A stretch of DNA of 64,000 bases. Origin: Variovorax paradoxus (lineage in GTDB: Bacteria; Pseudomonadota; Gammaproteobacteria; Burkholderiales; Burkholderiaceae_C). Location: the NCBI RefSeq assembly GCF_030815975.1, contig NZ_JAUSXL010000002.1, positions 3,956,501 to 4,020,500 of the forward strand, written 5' to 3'. The translations under genes were made by a program, and so were the position numbers. This document shows positions 1 through 12,762 of the stretch, one piece after another (within the stretch, counting starts at the first letter, position 1; each line of letters opens with the position of its first letter). The notes beneath the pieces are model-generated. The model saw nothing but the letters and a program-made list of their open reading frames with translations. It did no database searches and was not told the origin of the DNA.

Positions 1-291
1 AAGGCGGGCTCGGGCATGTGTCCCGCGGGAGCGCTGACGCCGGGGTGGGACTGCATCGACGAGGAACTGCGCCAGGCCGTGCAGGAGCTGCGCAACACCC
101 AGGTGCTGTGGCTCACGGGCGTGCTGGGCGCGCTGGCGCCGGCCCGGCAGAAGAAGGGCGCATCGGTTGCATCGCAGGCGGCCTATGTGTTCTCGGTGTG
201 CCAGGGCGCGCTGCTCGCATCGCGCATGACGGGCCGTGTCGAGGACTTCGACGAGGCCATCGCGCAGCTCAGGAGTTCGTTGCCCGGCTGA
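1..291 (+). CDS. TetR/AcrR-family transcriptional regulator, C-terminal part (5' end outside window)
   Basis: The reading frame is open from base 1 and stops at 291, so only the last 96 residues are visible. The piece resembles the ligand-binding half of TetR-type repressors: a Gly-Cys/Met-Cys-Pro-type turn, then amphipathic helices and a final helix with FDEAIAQL. The DNA-binding domain is upstream of the window. It reads towards the thiolase gene, which begins about 100 bp downstream after an inverted repeat, so it may regulate fatty-acid-type genes; that is inference from position only. An ATG at 16 is internal to the frame and is not a credible start. Confidence 0.7.
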   Translation, partial: KAGSGMCPAGALTPGWDCIDEELRQAVQELRNTQVLWLTGVLGALAPARQKKGASVASQAAYVFSVCQGALLASRMTGRVEDFDEAIAQLRSSLPG

Positions 292-344
292 CCGCCGGAC
301 AACATCGCAGGCACGCCGCGCGTGCTTATTTTTTGGCCTCGTTG

Positions 345-364
345 CCTACCGATTGGATGGTAGG
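345..364. promoter_or_regulatory. Inverted repeat followed by a T-run: possible operator or terminator
   Basis: Arms CCTACC (345-350) and GGTAGG (359-364) are separated by 8 bases and followed by six T residues (365-370). It can be read as a weak intrinsic terminator for the TetR-type gene or as an operator for it. The short stem and its location directly before the thiolase Shine-Dalgarno sequence leave both open. Confidence 0.4.
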
Positions 365-387
365 TTTTTTGATCAAGGAGTGTTCCC

Positions 388-1521
388 ATGAAAGCCGTCA
401 TTTCCGCCTACGCCCGCTCGCCTTTCCACTTCGCGAAGAAGGGAGCGCTCGCCGAGGTGCGCCCCGACACGCTGGCCGCCGGCGTGGTTCGCGGCCTGCT
501 GCAGCGCACCGACCTCGACCCCGCGCTGCTCGAGGACATCATCCTGGGCTGCGCCTACCCCGAGGCCTCGCAGGGCAACAACCTCGCGCGCATCGTCGGG
601 CTGCTCGCGGGGCTGCCGCATGAAGTGGGCGGCATGACGGTGAACCGCTTCTGCGGTTCGTCGATGCAGGCCGTGCACATTGCCGCGGCGCAGATCGAGG
701 CGGGCATGGGCGAGGCCTTCCTGTGCGTGGGCGTGGAGTCGATGACGATGGTGCCGCAGGGCGGCTTCAACTTCTCGCCGAACCCCGAGCTGAAGGACAG
801 CACCGATGCCTACATCTCGATGGGCGAGACCGCCGAGAACGTCGCGCAGCGCTGGAACGTGAGCCGCGCCGACCAGGAGGCCTTTGCGGTCGAGTCGCAC
901 CGCAAGGCCGCTGCCGCGCGCGCGCAAGGCCGCCTGGCGGGCGAGATCGTGCCGGTGCGCCTGGCCTCGGGCGAGGTGGTCAATGCCGATGGCTGCATCC
1001 GCCCGGTCACCTCGGCCGAGGCGCTGGCGGGCCTCAAGCCGGCGTTCCGTCCCGATGGTGTGGTGACGGCCGGCACCTCTTCCCCGCTGACCGATGGCGC
1101 CGCAGTCGTGCTCGTGACCAGCGATGCCTTCGCCGCAAAACACCATCTGCAGCCGCTTGCACGCATCAAGTCCTTTGCGACCGTGGGCGTCGATCCGGCC
1201 GTCATGGGCATCGGCCCGATCCCCGCGACCCGCAAGGCGCTGGCGCGTGCGGGCCTCAGCGCGGCCGACCTCGACGTGATCGAGCTCAACGAAGCCTTCT
1301 CGTCGCAGGCGCTGGCCTGCATCCGCGATCTCGGCCTCGACGCGGCAAAGATCAACCTCGACGGCGGCGGCCTTGCCATCGGCCACCCGCTGGGCGCGAC
1401 CGGTGCGCGCATCACGGGCAAGGCGGCTTCGCTGCTCGCGCGCGAGAAGGGCCGCTATGCGCTGGCCACGCAATGCATCGGCGGCGGACAGGGCATTGCC
1501 ACCATCCTCGAGCGCGTCTGA
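388..1521 (+). CDS. Acetyl-CoA C-acyltransferase (thiolase)
   Basis: A 377-residue protein, normal length for the thiolase family, which condenses or cleaves acyl-CoA with CoA in fatty-acid oxidation or related CoA pathways. All catalytic elements are visible: nucleophilic Cys89 in NRFCGSS, NEAF at 301-304, His333 in GHPLGATGAR, and Cys363 in CIGGGQG near the C-terminus. The start is fixed by AAGGAG at 374-379, eight bases before the ATG. It is followed closely by a MaoC-type hydratase, which suits a beta-oxidation or acyl-CoA remodelling role. Sequence alone does not separate degradative FadA-type from biosynthetic activity. Confidence 0.93.
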   Translation: MKAVISAYARSPFHFAKKGALAEVRPDTLAAGVVRGLLQRTDLDPALLEDIILGCAYPEASQGNNLARIVGLLAGLPHEVGGMTVNRFCGSSMQAVHIAAAQIEAGMGEAFLCVGVESMTMVPQGGFNFSPNPELKDSTDAYISMGETAENVAQRWNVSRADQEAFAVESHRKAAAARAQGRLAGEIVPVRLASGEVVNADGCIRPVTSAEALAGLKPAFRPDGVVTAGTSSPLTDGAAVVLVTSDAFAAKHHLQPLARIKSFATVGVDPAVMGIGPIPATRKALARAGLSAADLDVIELNEAFSSQALACIRDLGLDAAKINLDGGGLAIGHPLGATGARITGKAASLLAREKGRYALATQCIGGGQGIATILERV

Positions 1522-1566
1522 GCGATTGTTGTTCGAGAATGCGCGCAGGCACTACAAGGAACTCCC

Positions 1567-2043
1567 ATGGCGGCACTCCCTGACGACACCGGCGCCAAGC
1601 GCGCGCTCTACCTCGAAGACCTGTCGGTCGGCGACCGCTTCCAGAGCGGCGAACATGCGCTGGATGTGGCGCAGATCAAGGCCTTTGCGTTGCAGTTCGA
1701 TCCGCAGCCCTTCCACACCGACGAAGAGGCCGCGAAAAGCACCTTCTTCGGCGGCCTTGCAGCCAGCGGCTGGCACACGGCGGCGCTCACGATGAAGCTG
1801 CTGGTGGAAAGCGGTATTCCGCTGGCCGAGGGCGTCATCGGCTCGGGCGGCGAGCTGCAGTGGCCCAAGCCGACGCGGCCCGGCGATGTGCTGCATGTGG
1901 TGAGCGAAGTGGTCGAGATCGTGCCTTCTCGCTCCAAGCCGGGCCGGGCGATGGTGACGATGCGCTGCCGCACGCTCAACCAGGATGGCGACGTGGTGCA
2001 GAACTTCACGCCCAAGCTGGTCGTGCACGCCAGGCCCGCGTAG
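1567..2043 (+). CDS. MaoC-family (hot-dog fold) dehydratase
   Basis: A 158-residue protein with the MaoC/R-specific enoyl-CoA hydratase signature: Asp45 and His50 in FDPQPFHTDEEAA, followed by FGGLAASGWH. These are the catalytic Asp/His pair of (R)-hydratases, which add water to enoyl-CoA. It lies 45 bp after the thiolase on the same strand with AAGGA upstream of the ATG, so the two are likely co-transcribed. Substrate is unknown; the family also includes members acting on mesaconyl- or nodulation-related CoA esters. Confidence 0.88.
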   Translation: MAALPDDTGAKRALYLEDLSVGDRFQSGEHALDVAQIKAFALQFDPQPFHTDEEAAKSTFFGGLAASGWHTAALTMKLLVESGIPLAEGVIGSGGELQWPKPTRPGDVLHVVSEVVEIVPSRSKPGRAMVTMRCRTLNQDGDVVQNFTPKLVVHARPA

Positions 2044-2051
2044 GCTGCGAT

Positions 2052-2864
2052 TCAGTCCTTGCCGCCGGCCGAGAGCGCGCGCAGCTCTTCGGCGCTGAAG
2101 CCCGCACGCCCGCGGGCTTCGAGGTTGAAGGGCGGCTTCAGGCGCGGCGCCTCGTAGCGCGCCACGAGTTCGGGGTAGGTCGCCTCGGGATCGCGGCCCT
2201 CGCGTTCGCAGAGCCAGCGATACCAGTGGTTGCCGATGGCGACATGGCCCACCTCGTCGCGCAGGATGATGTCGAGGATCTCGACCGCGCGCAGCGCATC
2301 GGGCGTGTTGACGCGCCTGAGCTTGGCCTGGATGAGCGGCGTGGCATCGAGCCCGCGTGCTTCGAGCGTGCGCGGCACCAGCGCCATGCGCGCGAGCACG
2401 TCGTCCTTCGTCTTCTCGCACATGCTCCAGAGCCCGTCGTGGCCCGGGAAGTCGCCGTAGCAATAACCCATGCCCTGCAGGTGCGCATGCAGCAGCGTGA
2501 AATGCTGCGCCTCTTCATCGGCCACGCGCAGCCAGTCGCGGTAGTAGGCCTCGGGCATGCCGTCGTAGCGCCAGACCGCATCGAGCGCGAGGTTGATGGC
2601 GTTGAACTCGATGTGGCAGATCGAATGGATCAGCGCGGCGCGGCCTTCGGGTGTGAAGGGCGAGCGTTTCTGTACCGCGGTGGCGGCCACGCGCAGCGGG
2701 CGCTCGGGGCGGCCCGGCACGCCGATGTCATCGCCCACGACGCGCAGAGGGTCGGTTGCTATGGAATCGGTAGCGGCCAGGGCAGCGGCGGCGCGTGTTG
2801 CCGCGACCTTCTGATCTGGATCGGTGAGCCGCAGCGCGGCCAGCGCGCTCAATCGGGGGTGCAT
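2052..2864 (-). CDS. DUF455 ferritin-like domain protein
   Basis: A 270-residue protein of the DUF455 family, whose members have a ferritin-like four-helix fold and no settled function. Candidate metal ligands are visible: a Glu in HIEFNAI, the ExxH in DEEAQHF and the ExxH in RDEVGHV. It begins with MHPRLSALAALRL. A GTG 36 bases further upstream is in frame, but the ATG at 2864 is preferred because a TAGAAT -10-like hexamer ends seven bases before it, implying a leaderless or nearly leaderless mRNA. It is divergent from the gamma-carbonic anhydrase gene and converges with the MaoC gene (8 bp between stop codons). Confidence 0.88.
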   Translation of the reverse strand: MHPRLSALAALRLTDPDQKVAATRAAAALAATDSIATDPLRVVGDDIGVPGRPERPLRVAATAVQKRSPFTPEGRAALIHSICHIEFNAINLALDAVWRYDGMPEAYYRDWLRVADEEAQHFTLLHAHLQGMGYCYGDFPGHDGLWSMCEKTKDDVLARMALVPRTLEARGLDATPLIQAKLRRVNTPDALRAVEILDIILRDEVGHVAIGNHWYRWLCEREGRDPEATYPELVARYEAPRLKPPFNLEARGRAGFSAEELRALSAGGKD

Positions 2865-2867
2865 CCC

Positions 2868-2877
2868 TACAATTCTA
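2868..2877. promoter_or_regulatory. Overlapping divergent -10 elements (bidirectional promoter candidate)
   Basis: TACAAT at 2868-2873 on the plus strand and TAGAAT at 2877-2872 on the minus strand share an AATT core inside the near-palindrome CCTACAATTCTAGG. The plus element serves the gamma-carbonic anhydrase gene (ATG at 2902); the minus element serves the DUF455 gene (ATG at 2864). No clear -35 hexamers were found. The assignment is inferred from position and hexamer match. Confidence 0.45.
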
Positions 2878-2901
2878 GGTTTTGCCCCCGGAGACTCCAC
2901 G

Positions 2902-3426
2902 ATGGCCCTCTATGAACTCGACGGCGTTGCGCCGCAACTCGGCACCGGCGCATGGGTCGCCGACAGCGCGGAGGTGATCGGCAACGTGCAGCTGGGCGAC
3001 AACGCGAGCGTCTGGTTCGGCGCGGTGCTGCGCGGCGACAACGAGAAGATGACGATCGGGCGCAACAGCAACGTGCAGGACATGTCGATGCTGCATTCCG
3101 ACCCCGGCAGCCCGCTCACCATCGGCGAGAACGTCACCATCGGCCACCAGGTCATGCTGCATGGCTGCACCATCGGCGACAACTCGCTGATCGGCATCCA
3201 GGCGGTGGTCTTGAATAACGCGAAGATCGGCCGCAATTCGATTGTTGGCGCCGGCAGCGTCGTGACCGAGGGCAAGGAGTTTCCCGACAATTCCCTGATC
3301 TTCGGTTCGCCCGCCAAGGTGATGCGCACGATCAGCGACGAAGACGCTGCCCGCCTGCGGCACGGCTCCGACCATTACGTACAAAACGCCATTCGCTACG
3401 CGAAAGGCCTCAAGAAAATTGCCTGA
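2902..3426 (+). CDS. Gamma-carbonic anhydrase family protein
   Basis: A 174-residue left-handed beta-helix protein built of hexapeptide repeats (IGENVT, IGDNSL, IGRNSI). The three zinc-binding histidines of gamma-carbonic anhydrases are present at 65 (MLHSD), 82 (GHQV) and 87 (MLHGC). Family members (YrdA, CaiE, PaaY-like) form trimers; some hydrate CO2, and others have thioesterase activity. The ATG at 2902 follows CGGAGA; a longer in-frame extension back to 2824 would run into the divergent gene. The stop nearly abuts the Hsp33 gene. Confidence 0.92.
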   Translation: MALYELDGVAPQLGTGAWVADSAEVIGNVQLGDNASVWFGAVLRGDNEKMTIGRNSNVQDMSMLHSDPGSPLTIGENVTIGHQVMLHGCTIGDNSLIGIQAVVLNNAKIGRNSIVGAGSVVTEGKEFPDNSLIFGSPAKVMRTISDEDAARLRHGSDHYVQNAIRYAKGLKKIA

Positions 3427-3460
3427 CACAGCGCAGGCCCAACAGAAAGAAGAATCCGTT

Positions 3461-4459
3461 TTGAGCGAGCTGCACAAATTCCTGTTCGATGGCCTGCCGG
3501 TGCGCGGCATGATCGTGCGCCTGACAGATGCGTGGCAGGAAATCCTGGCGCGGCGCGCCTCCAACACGTCCACCGGCGCCTATGCGCCGCCCGTGGCCGA
3601 ACTGCTCGGCGAGATGACGGCCGCGGCCACGCTGATGCAGGCCAACATCAAGTTCAACGGCGCGCTGATCCTGCAGATCTTCGGCGACGGCCCGGTCAAG
3701 GTGGCCGTGGCCGAGGCCAAGCCCGACCTGAGCCTGCGCGCCACCGCCAAGGTGATCGGCGACCTGCCGGCCGATGCGCGCCTGCCCGAGATGGTCAACG
3801 TCAACAACAAGGGCCGCTGCGCCATCACGCTCGATCCCAAGGACAAGCTGCCGGGCACGACGCCCTACCAGGGCGTGGTGCCGCTGTTCGACGACGAGGG
3901 CGAGAAGCTCGGCAGGCTCAGCGACGTGCTGCAGCACTACATGCTGCAGAGCGAACAGCTCGACACCACGCTGGTGCTCGCGGCCGACGACCAGGTGGCG
4001 GCCGGCCTCCTGATCCAGCGCCTGCCGGTGAAGGGCGAGGGCAACCTCGAAGGCACATCGGACAGGGACCACGACCAGGCCAACGAAGACCAGATCGGCC
4101 GCAACGAGGACTACAACCGCATCTCGATCCTTGCCTCGAGCCTCACGCGCGACGAGTTGCTCACGCTTGATATCGAGACCATTCTTCGCCGCCTGTTCTG
4201 GGAAGAAAAGCTGCTGCGCTTCGAGCCGCAGGCCGGCCTGCTGGGCCCGCACTTCGCCTGCACCTGCGGCCGCGATCGCGTGGCGCAGATGATCCGCGGA
4301 CTCGGCGTCGAGGAGGCCGAAGAGATCCTGGCGGAGCGCGGCGACATCGAGGTGGGCTGCGACTTCTGCGGCAAGCAGTACCGCTTCGACGCGGTCGATG
4401 CGGCGCAGCTCTTCAAGCCGCCGGGCGACCAGATTCCGGGCAGCCCGGTCGTGCAGTAG
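3461..4459 (+). CDS. hslO: Hsp33 redox-regulated chaperone (HslO)
   Basis: Cytosolic holdase chaperone activated by oxidative stress. The C-terminal zinc-binding redox switch is complete: Cys267 and Cys269 (CTC) followed by Cys300 and Cys303 (CDFC). The N-terminus MSELHKFLFDGLPVRGM matches the usual Hsp33 start, so the TTG at 3461 is chosen (332 residues). Another TTG at 3419 would add 14 residues and overlap the carbonic anhydrase stop by 8 bases; it cannot be excluded. It is probably transcribed with the upstream carbonic anhydrase gene. Confidence 0.93.
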   Translation: MSELHKFLFDGLPVRGMIVRLTDAWQEILARRASNTSTGAYAPPVAELLGEMTAAATLMQANIKFNGALILQIFGDGPVKVAVAEAKPDLSLRATAKVIGDLPADARLPEMVNVNNKGRCAITLDPKDKLPGTTPYQGVVPLFDDEGEKLGRLSDVLQHYMLQSEQLDTTLVLAADDQVAAGLLIQRLPVKGEGNLEGTSDRDHDQANEDQIGRNEDYNRISILASSLTRDELLTLDIETILRRLFWEEKLLRFEPQAGLLGPHFACTCGRDRVAQMIRGLGVEEAEEILAERGDIEVGCDFCGKQYRFDAVDAAQLFKPPGDQIPGSPVVQ

Positions 4460-4465
4460 CGTCTT

Positions 4466-4484
4466 CGCCGAGTGAGGTTCGGCG
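4466..4484. terminator. Short hairpin between convergent genes
   Basis: CGCCGA (4466-4471) pairs with TCGGCG (4479-4484) across a 7-base loop, just after the hslO stop and before the converging gene that ends at 4512. There is no T-run, so it is at best a weak or bidirectional terminator. Confidence 0.3.
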
Positions 4485-4511
4485 CATGGGCGAGCCGGCG
4501 GCGCGCCCCGC

Positions 4512-5483
4512 TCAGCGCGGCGCCTTGCCGTCGAAATCGCTGAACGCGATATCGGGTGCACTGGTGTTGTGGCGCGACGGCAGGCTGCGCCCGAAGCGCA
4601 CTTGCGTGGCGCTCAGCGTCTTCACGTCGGGCAGGGGCAGCGCCTGTTCCGCGGCTTCGGGCGATTCCTGCCAGCGCAGTTCGCTCACATCGGCGTTGTC
4701 GGGTGCCACGTACATCGAGCGCAGCACGGCAAAGGGCCGCGCGTTGGCCGTGGGCTTGGAGAGCGTCACGTCGAGCGCGGTGCGCTCGCGGCTGATCTCG
4801 GACACCTTGGCCACCGCGCTGCCGCCCCCGACAAAGCGCAGGTGGATGGCCAGCGGCTTCGGCACGATGCGGATCGACGCAATGTCGACCACCGGCCGGC
4901 TGCCTTGTTCGACCGGGCCGAGCAGGAACGAGGAGCCATAGACCCCGTCGCCGAAGCGTGCCTGCGGCAGCGGCTTGATGCGCCAGTAGCCGTCGGCCGG
5001 GTAGAGCACCAGCGCTTCGAGTGCCTTGCCTTCTTCCTTGCGGAAGATCTGCAGCATGTGAAAGCCGCGGTCCGTGCGCGCACCCACGCGCACCGGCACC
5101 TGCTGCGGCCGCCAGAAGCTGGGCAGCGTCATGCCGACGATGCGCCACTGCGCGTCATCGAGCAGCACCACGCGGCGCGGCTTGAACTTGTGCGCGGGAT
5201 CGGTGGGATGCGCACCGCCGTCGAAGTTGCAGCCCGAGAAGTCGGGCGCGGTGGTGTCGTTGCCGACGCTGTCGAGGTAGGCCGGCTGCAGCGCCTCGAT
5301 GCGCATGCGCCGGATGCCTTCGCCGCGCAGCACCATCGACACGTTGTCTTCCTCGGCGCAGGCGGTGGCCGTGGTGGCGTTCTCGACGGTGGCCGCTACG
5401 GGCGCGGCCGTGGCAGCGGCAGCCGCTGCCAGCAGCGCGGCAAGGAAGATGCCGGAGAGATGAGAGAAACGAAGCGGGAACAT
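4512..5483 (-). CDS. Secreted hypothetical protein (third gene of the pnuC operon)
   Basis: Not recognised. It encodes 323 residues starting with a clear Sec signal peptide (MFPLRFSHLSGIFLAALLAA, then an Ala-rich stretch and a cleavage region near residue 35). The mature part is mostly beta-like, with Cys pairs near the N-terminus (ATACAEED and FSGCNFDGG) that could form a disulfide, and no transmembrane segment. The ATG at 5483 overlaps the stop of the upstream NadR-like gene (TGATG), and GGAGA precedes it, so it is translationally coupled. The longer frame back to 5669 is only shadow within that gene. A periplasmic location is inferred; the link to NAD salvage rests on position alone. Confidence 0.75.
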   Translation of the reverse strand: MFPLRFSHLSGIFLAALLAAAAAATAAPVAATVENATTATACAEEDNVSMVLRGEGIRRMRIEALQPAYLDSVGNDTTAPDFSGCNFDGGAHPTDPAHKFKPRRVVLLDDAQWRIVGMTLPSFWRPQQVPVRVGARTDRGFHMLQIFRKEEGKALEALVLYPADGYWRIKPLPQARFGDGVYGSSFLLGPVEQGSRPVVDIASIRIVPKPLAIHLRFVGGGSAVAKVSEISRERTALDVTLSKPTANARPFAVLRSMYVAPDNADVSELRWQESPEAAEQALPLPDVKTLSATQVRFGRSLPSRHNTSAPDIAFSDFDGKAPR

Positions 5484-6181
5484 CAGGTCTCCGAACCGGG
5501 AGTTGAAGGAGTGTCGCGGCGTCCGAGCAGGTCGCTGAAAAGCCGATGCTCGCATTCCGGGTCGGAGCACTTCTCGCAAGGCCATGACCAGGAGGCGGGT
5601 TTCGATTCGGCGCGGCCCCGCGCGCGGGCCCGGCCTTCGCTGCCGGCAATGGAATTGATGGCGTTCCACGCATTGGAGAGCCTTTCGCTGCCGGTGCCAT
5701 GCACCACGGCGAAAGAAAGCCTTGCGCCCGAAAGTGCCGCGCGCACCAGCGCGTCCGTCGGTTCGCGCGCGTGATCGCCATCGCGCAACGGGTCAGCGAT
5801 CCACGGGATGTCGAGTGCGCTCAGCAGGGTGATCGCGTAGCGCGCCTGCGCTGCCAGCGCGTCGGCATGGAGCGAGGTGTCGCCGAACAGCAGTTCGCTG
5901 TAGACCGCGGTCATGAGGGCCGTGGTGTCGGCCACCACCACACCCGAAGCCGCCGCAGCATCGATGCGGCGCGTCTGCTCTTCTGCAATGGCCCGCTGCT
6001 CGTCGGAACGGGGCGTGCGGCCTTCGCGGCCGCACCATTCGCGCAGGTATTCGCCCACCAGCGTGGTGGCGATGCCGCGTTCCTGCAGGCGCCGCGCCAG
6101 CGCGCGGGCGAGTTCGGTCTTGCCGGTGCTCTCGGCACCGAGCAGCGCAATCACGCATCCGGCCGGCAGCATGGGCGTCAT
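5483..6181 (-). CDS. NadR-like AAA ATPase / nicotinamide riboside kinase-type protein
   Basis: A 232-residue P-loop protein with Walker A GAESTGKT at residues 15-22. The family (AAA_28, NadR/Ttd14-like) includes the kinase domain of NadR, which phosphorylates nicotinamide riboside to NMN. The adjacent pnuC gene, whose stop overlaps this ATG (ATGA), supplies the matching riboside transporter, so transport coupled to phosphorylation is a reasonable inference. There is no HTH and no adenylyltransferase domain, so this is not full-length NadR. Oddity: a cysteine cluster at the C-terminus (Cys202, Cys205, Cys210 in PCEKCSDPECEH) that could bind a metal. Confidence 0.82.
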   Translation of the reverse strand: MTPMLPAGCVIALLGAESTGKTELARALARRLQERGIATTLVGEYLREWCGREGRTPRSDEQRAIAEEQTRRIDAAAASGVVVADTTALMTAVYSELLFGDTSLHADALAAQARYAITLLSALDIPWIADPLRDGDHAREPTDALVRAALSGARLSFAVVHGTGSERLSNAWNAINSIAGSEGRARARGRAESKPASWSWPCEKCSDPECEHRLFSDLLGRRDTPSTPGSET

Positions 6182-6801
6182 GCGCGCAGGGCCCCGTCGT
6201 GCATGCGCGTGCGCCACGCAAGAAAGCCCGCCACGCTGAGCACCGCGAACACGGCATAGAGCCCGACCGTGAGCCACAGGCCCTTGTGGATGAACAGGCC
6301 CACGCTCACGAGGTTCACCGCGAGCCAGATGAGCCAGTTCTCGATGAACTTGCGCCCAAGCAGGAATTGGCCGACGAGGCTGAGCCCGGTCGAGAATCCG
6401 TCCCACCAGGGCACGTCGGTGTCGGTGAAGCGGCGCAGGAAGAGTGCGACCGCGGGCCATGCCAGCGCGCAGGCCGCAAGTGCCAGCGCCATGCCGCGCG
6501 GTGAAAGCCGACTGATGTGCAAGGCGCTGCCATCGGCGCGGTGGCCGCGCAGCCATTGCGACCAGCCCCAGAAGGCGACGATCGCGAAGAACACCTGCAG
6601 CGAGGCGTCGCCGTAGATGCGCGCCTGCGCGAACACCGCCACGTAAAGCAGCGAACTGATGATCGCCAGCGGCCAACCCCAGTGGATCTCGCGCATGTTG
6701 CAGCCGACCATGGCAAGCGCCAGCACCGCGGCCACGAGTTCGAGCCAGCTGACCGGTGAGCCCCAGAGCGCGAATGCGGGGGCCGAGAAGAACTCGGGCA
6801 T
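6178..6801 (-). CDS. pnuC: Nicotinamide riboside transporter PnuC
   Basis: A 207-residue integral membrane protein with about seven hydrophobic segments and the PnuC hallmarks: an early WLELVAAVLALAMVG helix, aromatic-rich WGWSQW, and a final WLIWLAVNLVSVGLFI helix with Trp and Asn residues typical of the substrate path. PnuC facilitates nicotinamide riboside uptake and depends on intracellular phosphorylation, which the overlapping downstream NadR-like gene could provide. The ATG at 6801 lacks a strong Shine-Dalgarno sequence; a repeat element lies immediately upstream. Confidence 0.9.
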   Translation of the reverse strand: MPEFFSAPAFALWGSPVSWLELVAAVLALAMVGCNMREIHWGWPLAIISSLLYVAVFAQARIYGDASLQVFFAIVAFWGWSQWLRGHRADGSALHISRLSPRGMALALAACALAWPAVALFLRRFTDTDVPWWDGFSTGLSLVGQFLLGRKFIENWLIWLAVNLVSVGLFIHKGLWLTVGLYAVFAVLSVAGFLAWRTRMHDGALRA

Positions 6802-6819
6802 CAGCGGACGAACGCCGCC

Positions 6820-6888
6820 GGGCCGCCCCAAGGCGCGAGCGGCCCCCTCGGGGGGCAGCGAGGACACGCAGTGCCGAGCGTGGGGGCC
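6820..6888. repeat. GC-rich palindromic interspersed repeat between ftsB and pnuC
   Basis: Nested inverted repeat: inner stem GCCCCC (6842-6847) / GGGGGC (6851-6856) with a 3-base loop, and outer arms GGCCGCCCCA (6821-6830) / TGGGGGCC (6881-6888). It fills the gap between ftsB and pnuC, both on the minus strand. The type resembles intergenic repeats that I recall as frequent in Comamonadaceae genomes (recollection, not a search). It may act as a terminator for the pyrG operon. Confidence 0.6.
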
Positions 6889-6892
6889 ATAT

Positions 6893-7171
6893 TCAGTGGG
6901 TGACCTGAACGAACACTTCGTTGGGCTTGACCATGCCCAGCTCCTGCCGTGCACGTTCTTCGACCATCTCGAGCCCGATCTTGAGGTCATTGACCTCGGA
7001 GGCCAGCCGCTCGTTGTTCACCACGGCCTTGGCGTTGGACGCCTTCTGGTCGGCCAGCTTGGACTGCAGCTGCGCCACGTCGCGCACGCTGCCGCGCCCG
7101 TTCCACAGCTGCCACTGCAGGATGACCAGCAGCAGCAACAGCACGATGGGTGGAACGAGGCGCGAGCGCAT
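6893..7171 (-). CDS. ftsB: Cell division protein FtsB
   Basis: A 92-residue bitopic protein: short basic N-terminus, one transmembrane helix (about residues 6-20, VLLLLLVILQWQLW) and a periplasmic coiled coil (about 30-75), as in FtsB/DivIC, which link FtsQ and FtsL in the divisome and help activate septal peptidoglycan synthesis. It is directly downstream of eno, the arrangement typical of proteobacteria. The gap to the eno stop is 17 bp, so it is co-transcribed with pyrG-kdsA-eno. Confidence 0.93.
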   Translation of the reverse strand: MRSRLVPPIVLLLLLVILQWQLWNGRGSVRDVAQLQSKLADQKASNAKAVVNNERLASEVNDLKIGLEMVEERARQELGMVKPNEVFVQVTH

Positions 7172-7188
7172 GCCGCCGGCTTCGCGCG

Positions 7189-8472
<1,284 letters not shown>

Positions 8473-8503
8473 TTATTGCCTTTCGATTGAACGGAATCTC
8501 ATC

Positions 8504-8809
8504 TCAGACCGGGGCGGAAACGCCCTCGACCAGAACCATGTTGAAGAACTCGGTCGCGCCGGCACGTTTGGTGCGCGCGGCGCGGTACAGCTCGTCGTCG
8601 TAGAAAGCCTTGGCCTTCTCATAGCTGGGGAAGCGCAGCATGGCCACGCGCGCGGGCTGCCAGCTGCCTTCCATGGTCTCGAAGCGGCCGCCGCGCACCA
8701 GGTACTCGCCGCCCGCTGCCTTCACCGCGGCGGGCGCCTCGGCCATGTACTGCTTGTACTGTTCGGGGTCGGTGATCTTCATGTCGACGATGATGTAGGC
8801 AGGGGCCAC
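8504..8809 (-). CDS. DUF1330 family protein
   Basis: A 101-residue dimeric alpha-beta barrel-type protein of the DUF1330 family (APAYIIVDMKITDPEQYKQY; central RGGRFETMEGSW; RFPSYEKAKAFY). Function of the family is not established. The GTG at 8809 is chosen because GGAG lies six bases before it and the protein then begins as DUF1330 members do. It sits between kdsA and eno on the same strand, so it appears to have been inserted in the otherwise conserved operon without breaking it. Confidence 0.88.
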   Translation of the reverse strand: MAPAYIIVDMKITDPEQYKQYMAEAPAAVKAAGGEYLVRGGRFETMEGSWQPARVAMLRFPSYEKAKAFYDDELYRAARTKRAGATEFFNMVLVEGVSAPV

Positions 8810-8838
8810 GGTGTTCTCCAATTGTCTTGTTGTGGGGC

Positions 8839-12761
<3,923 letters not shown>

Positions 12762-12762
<1 letters not shown>

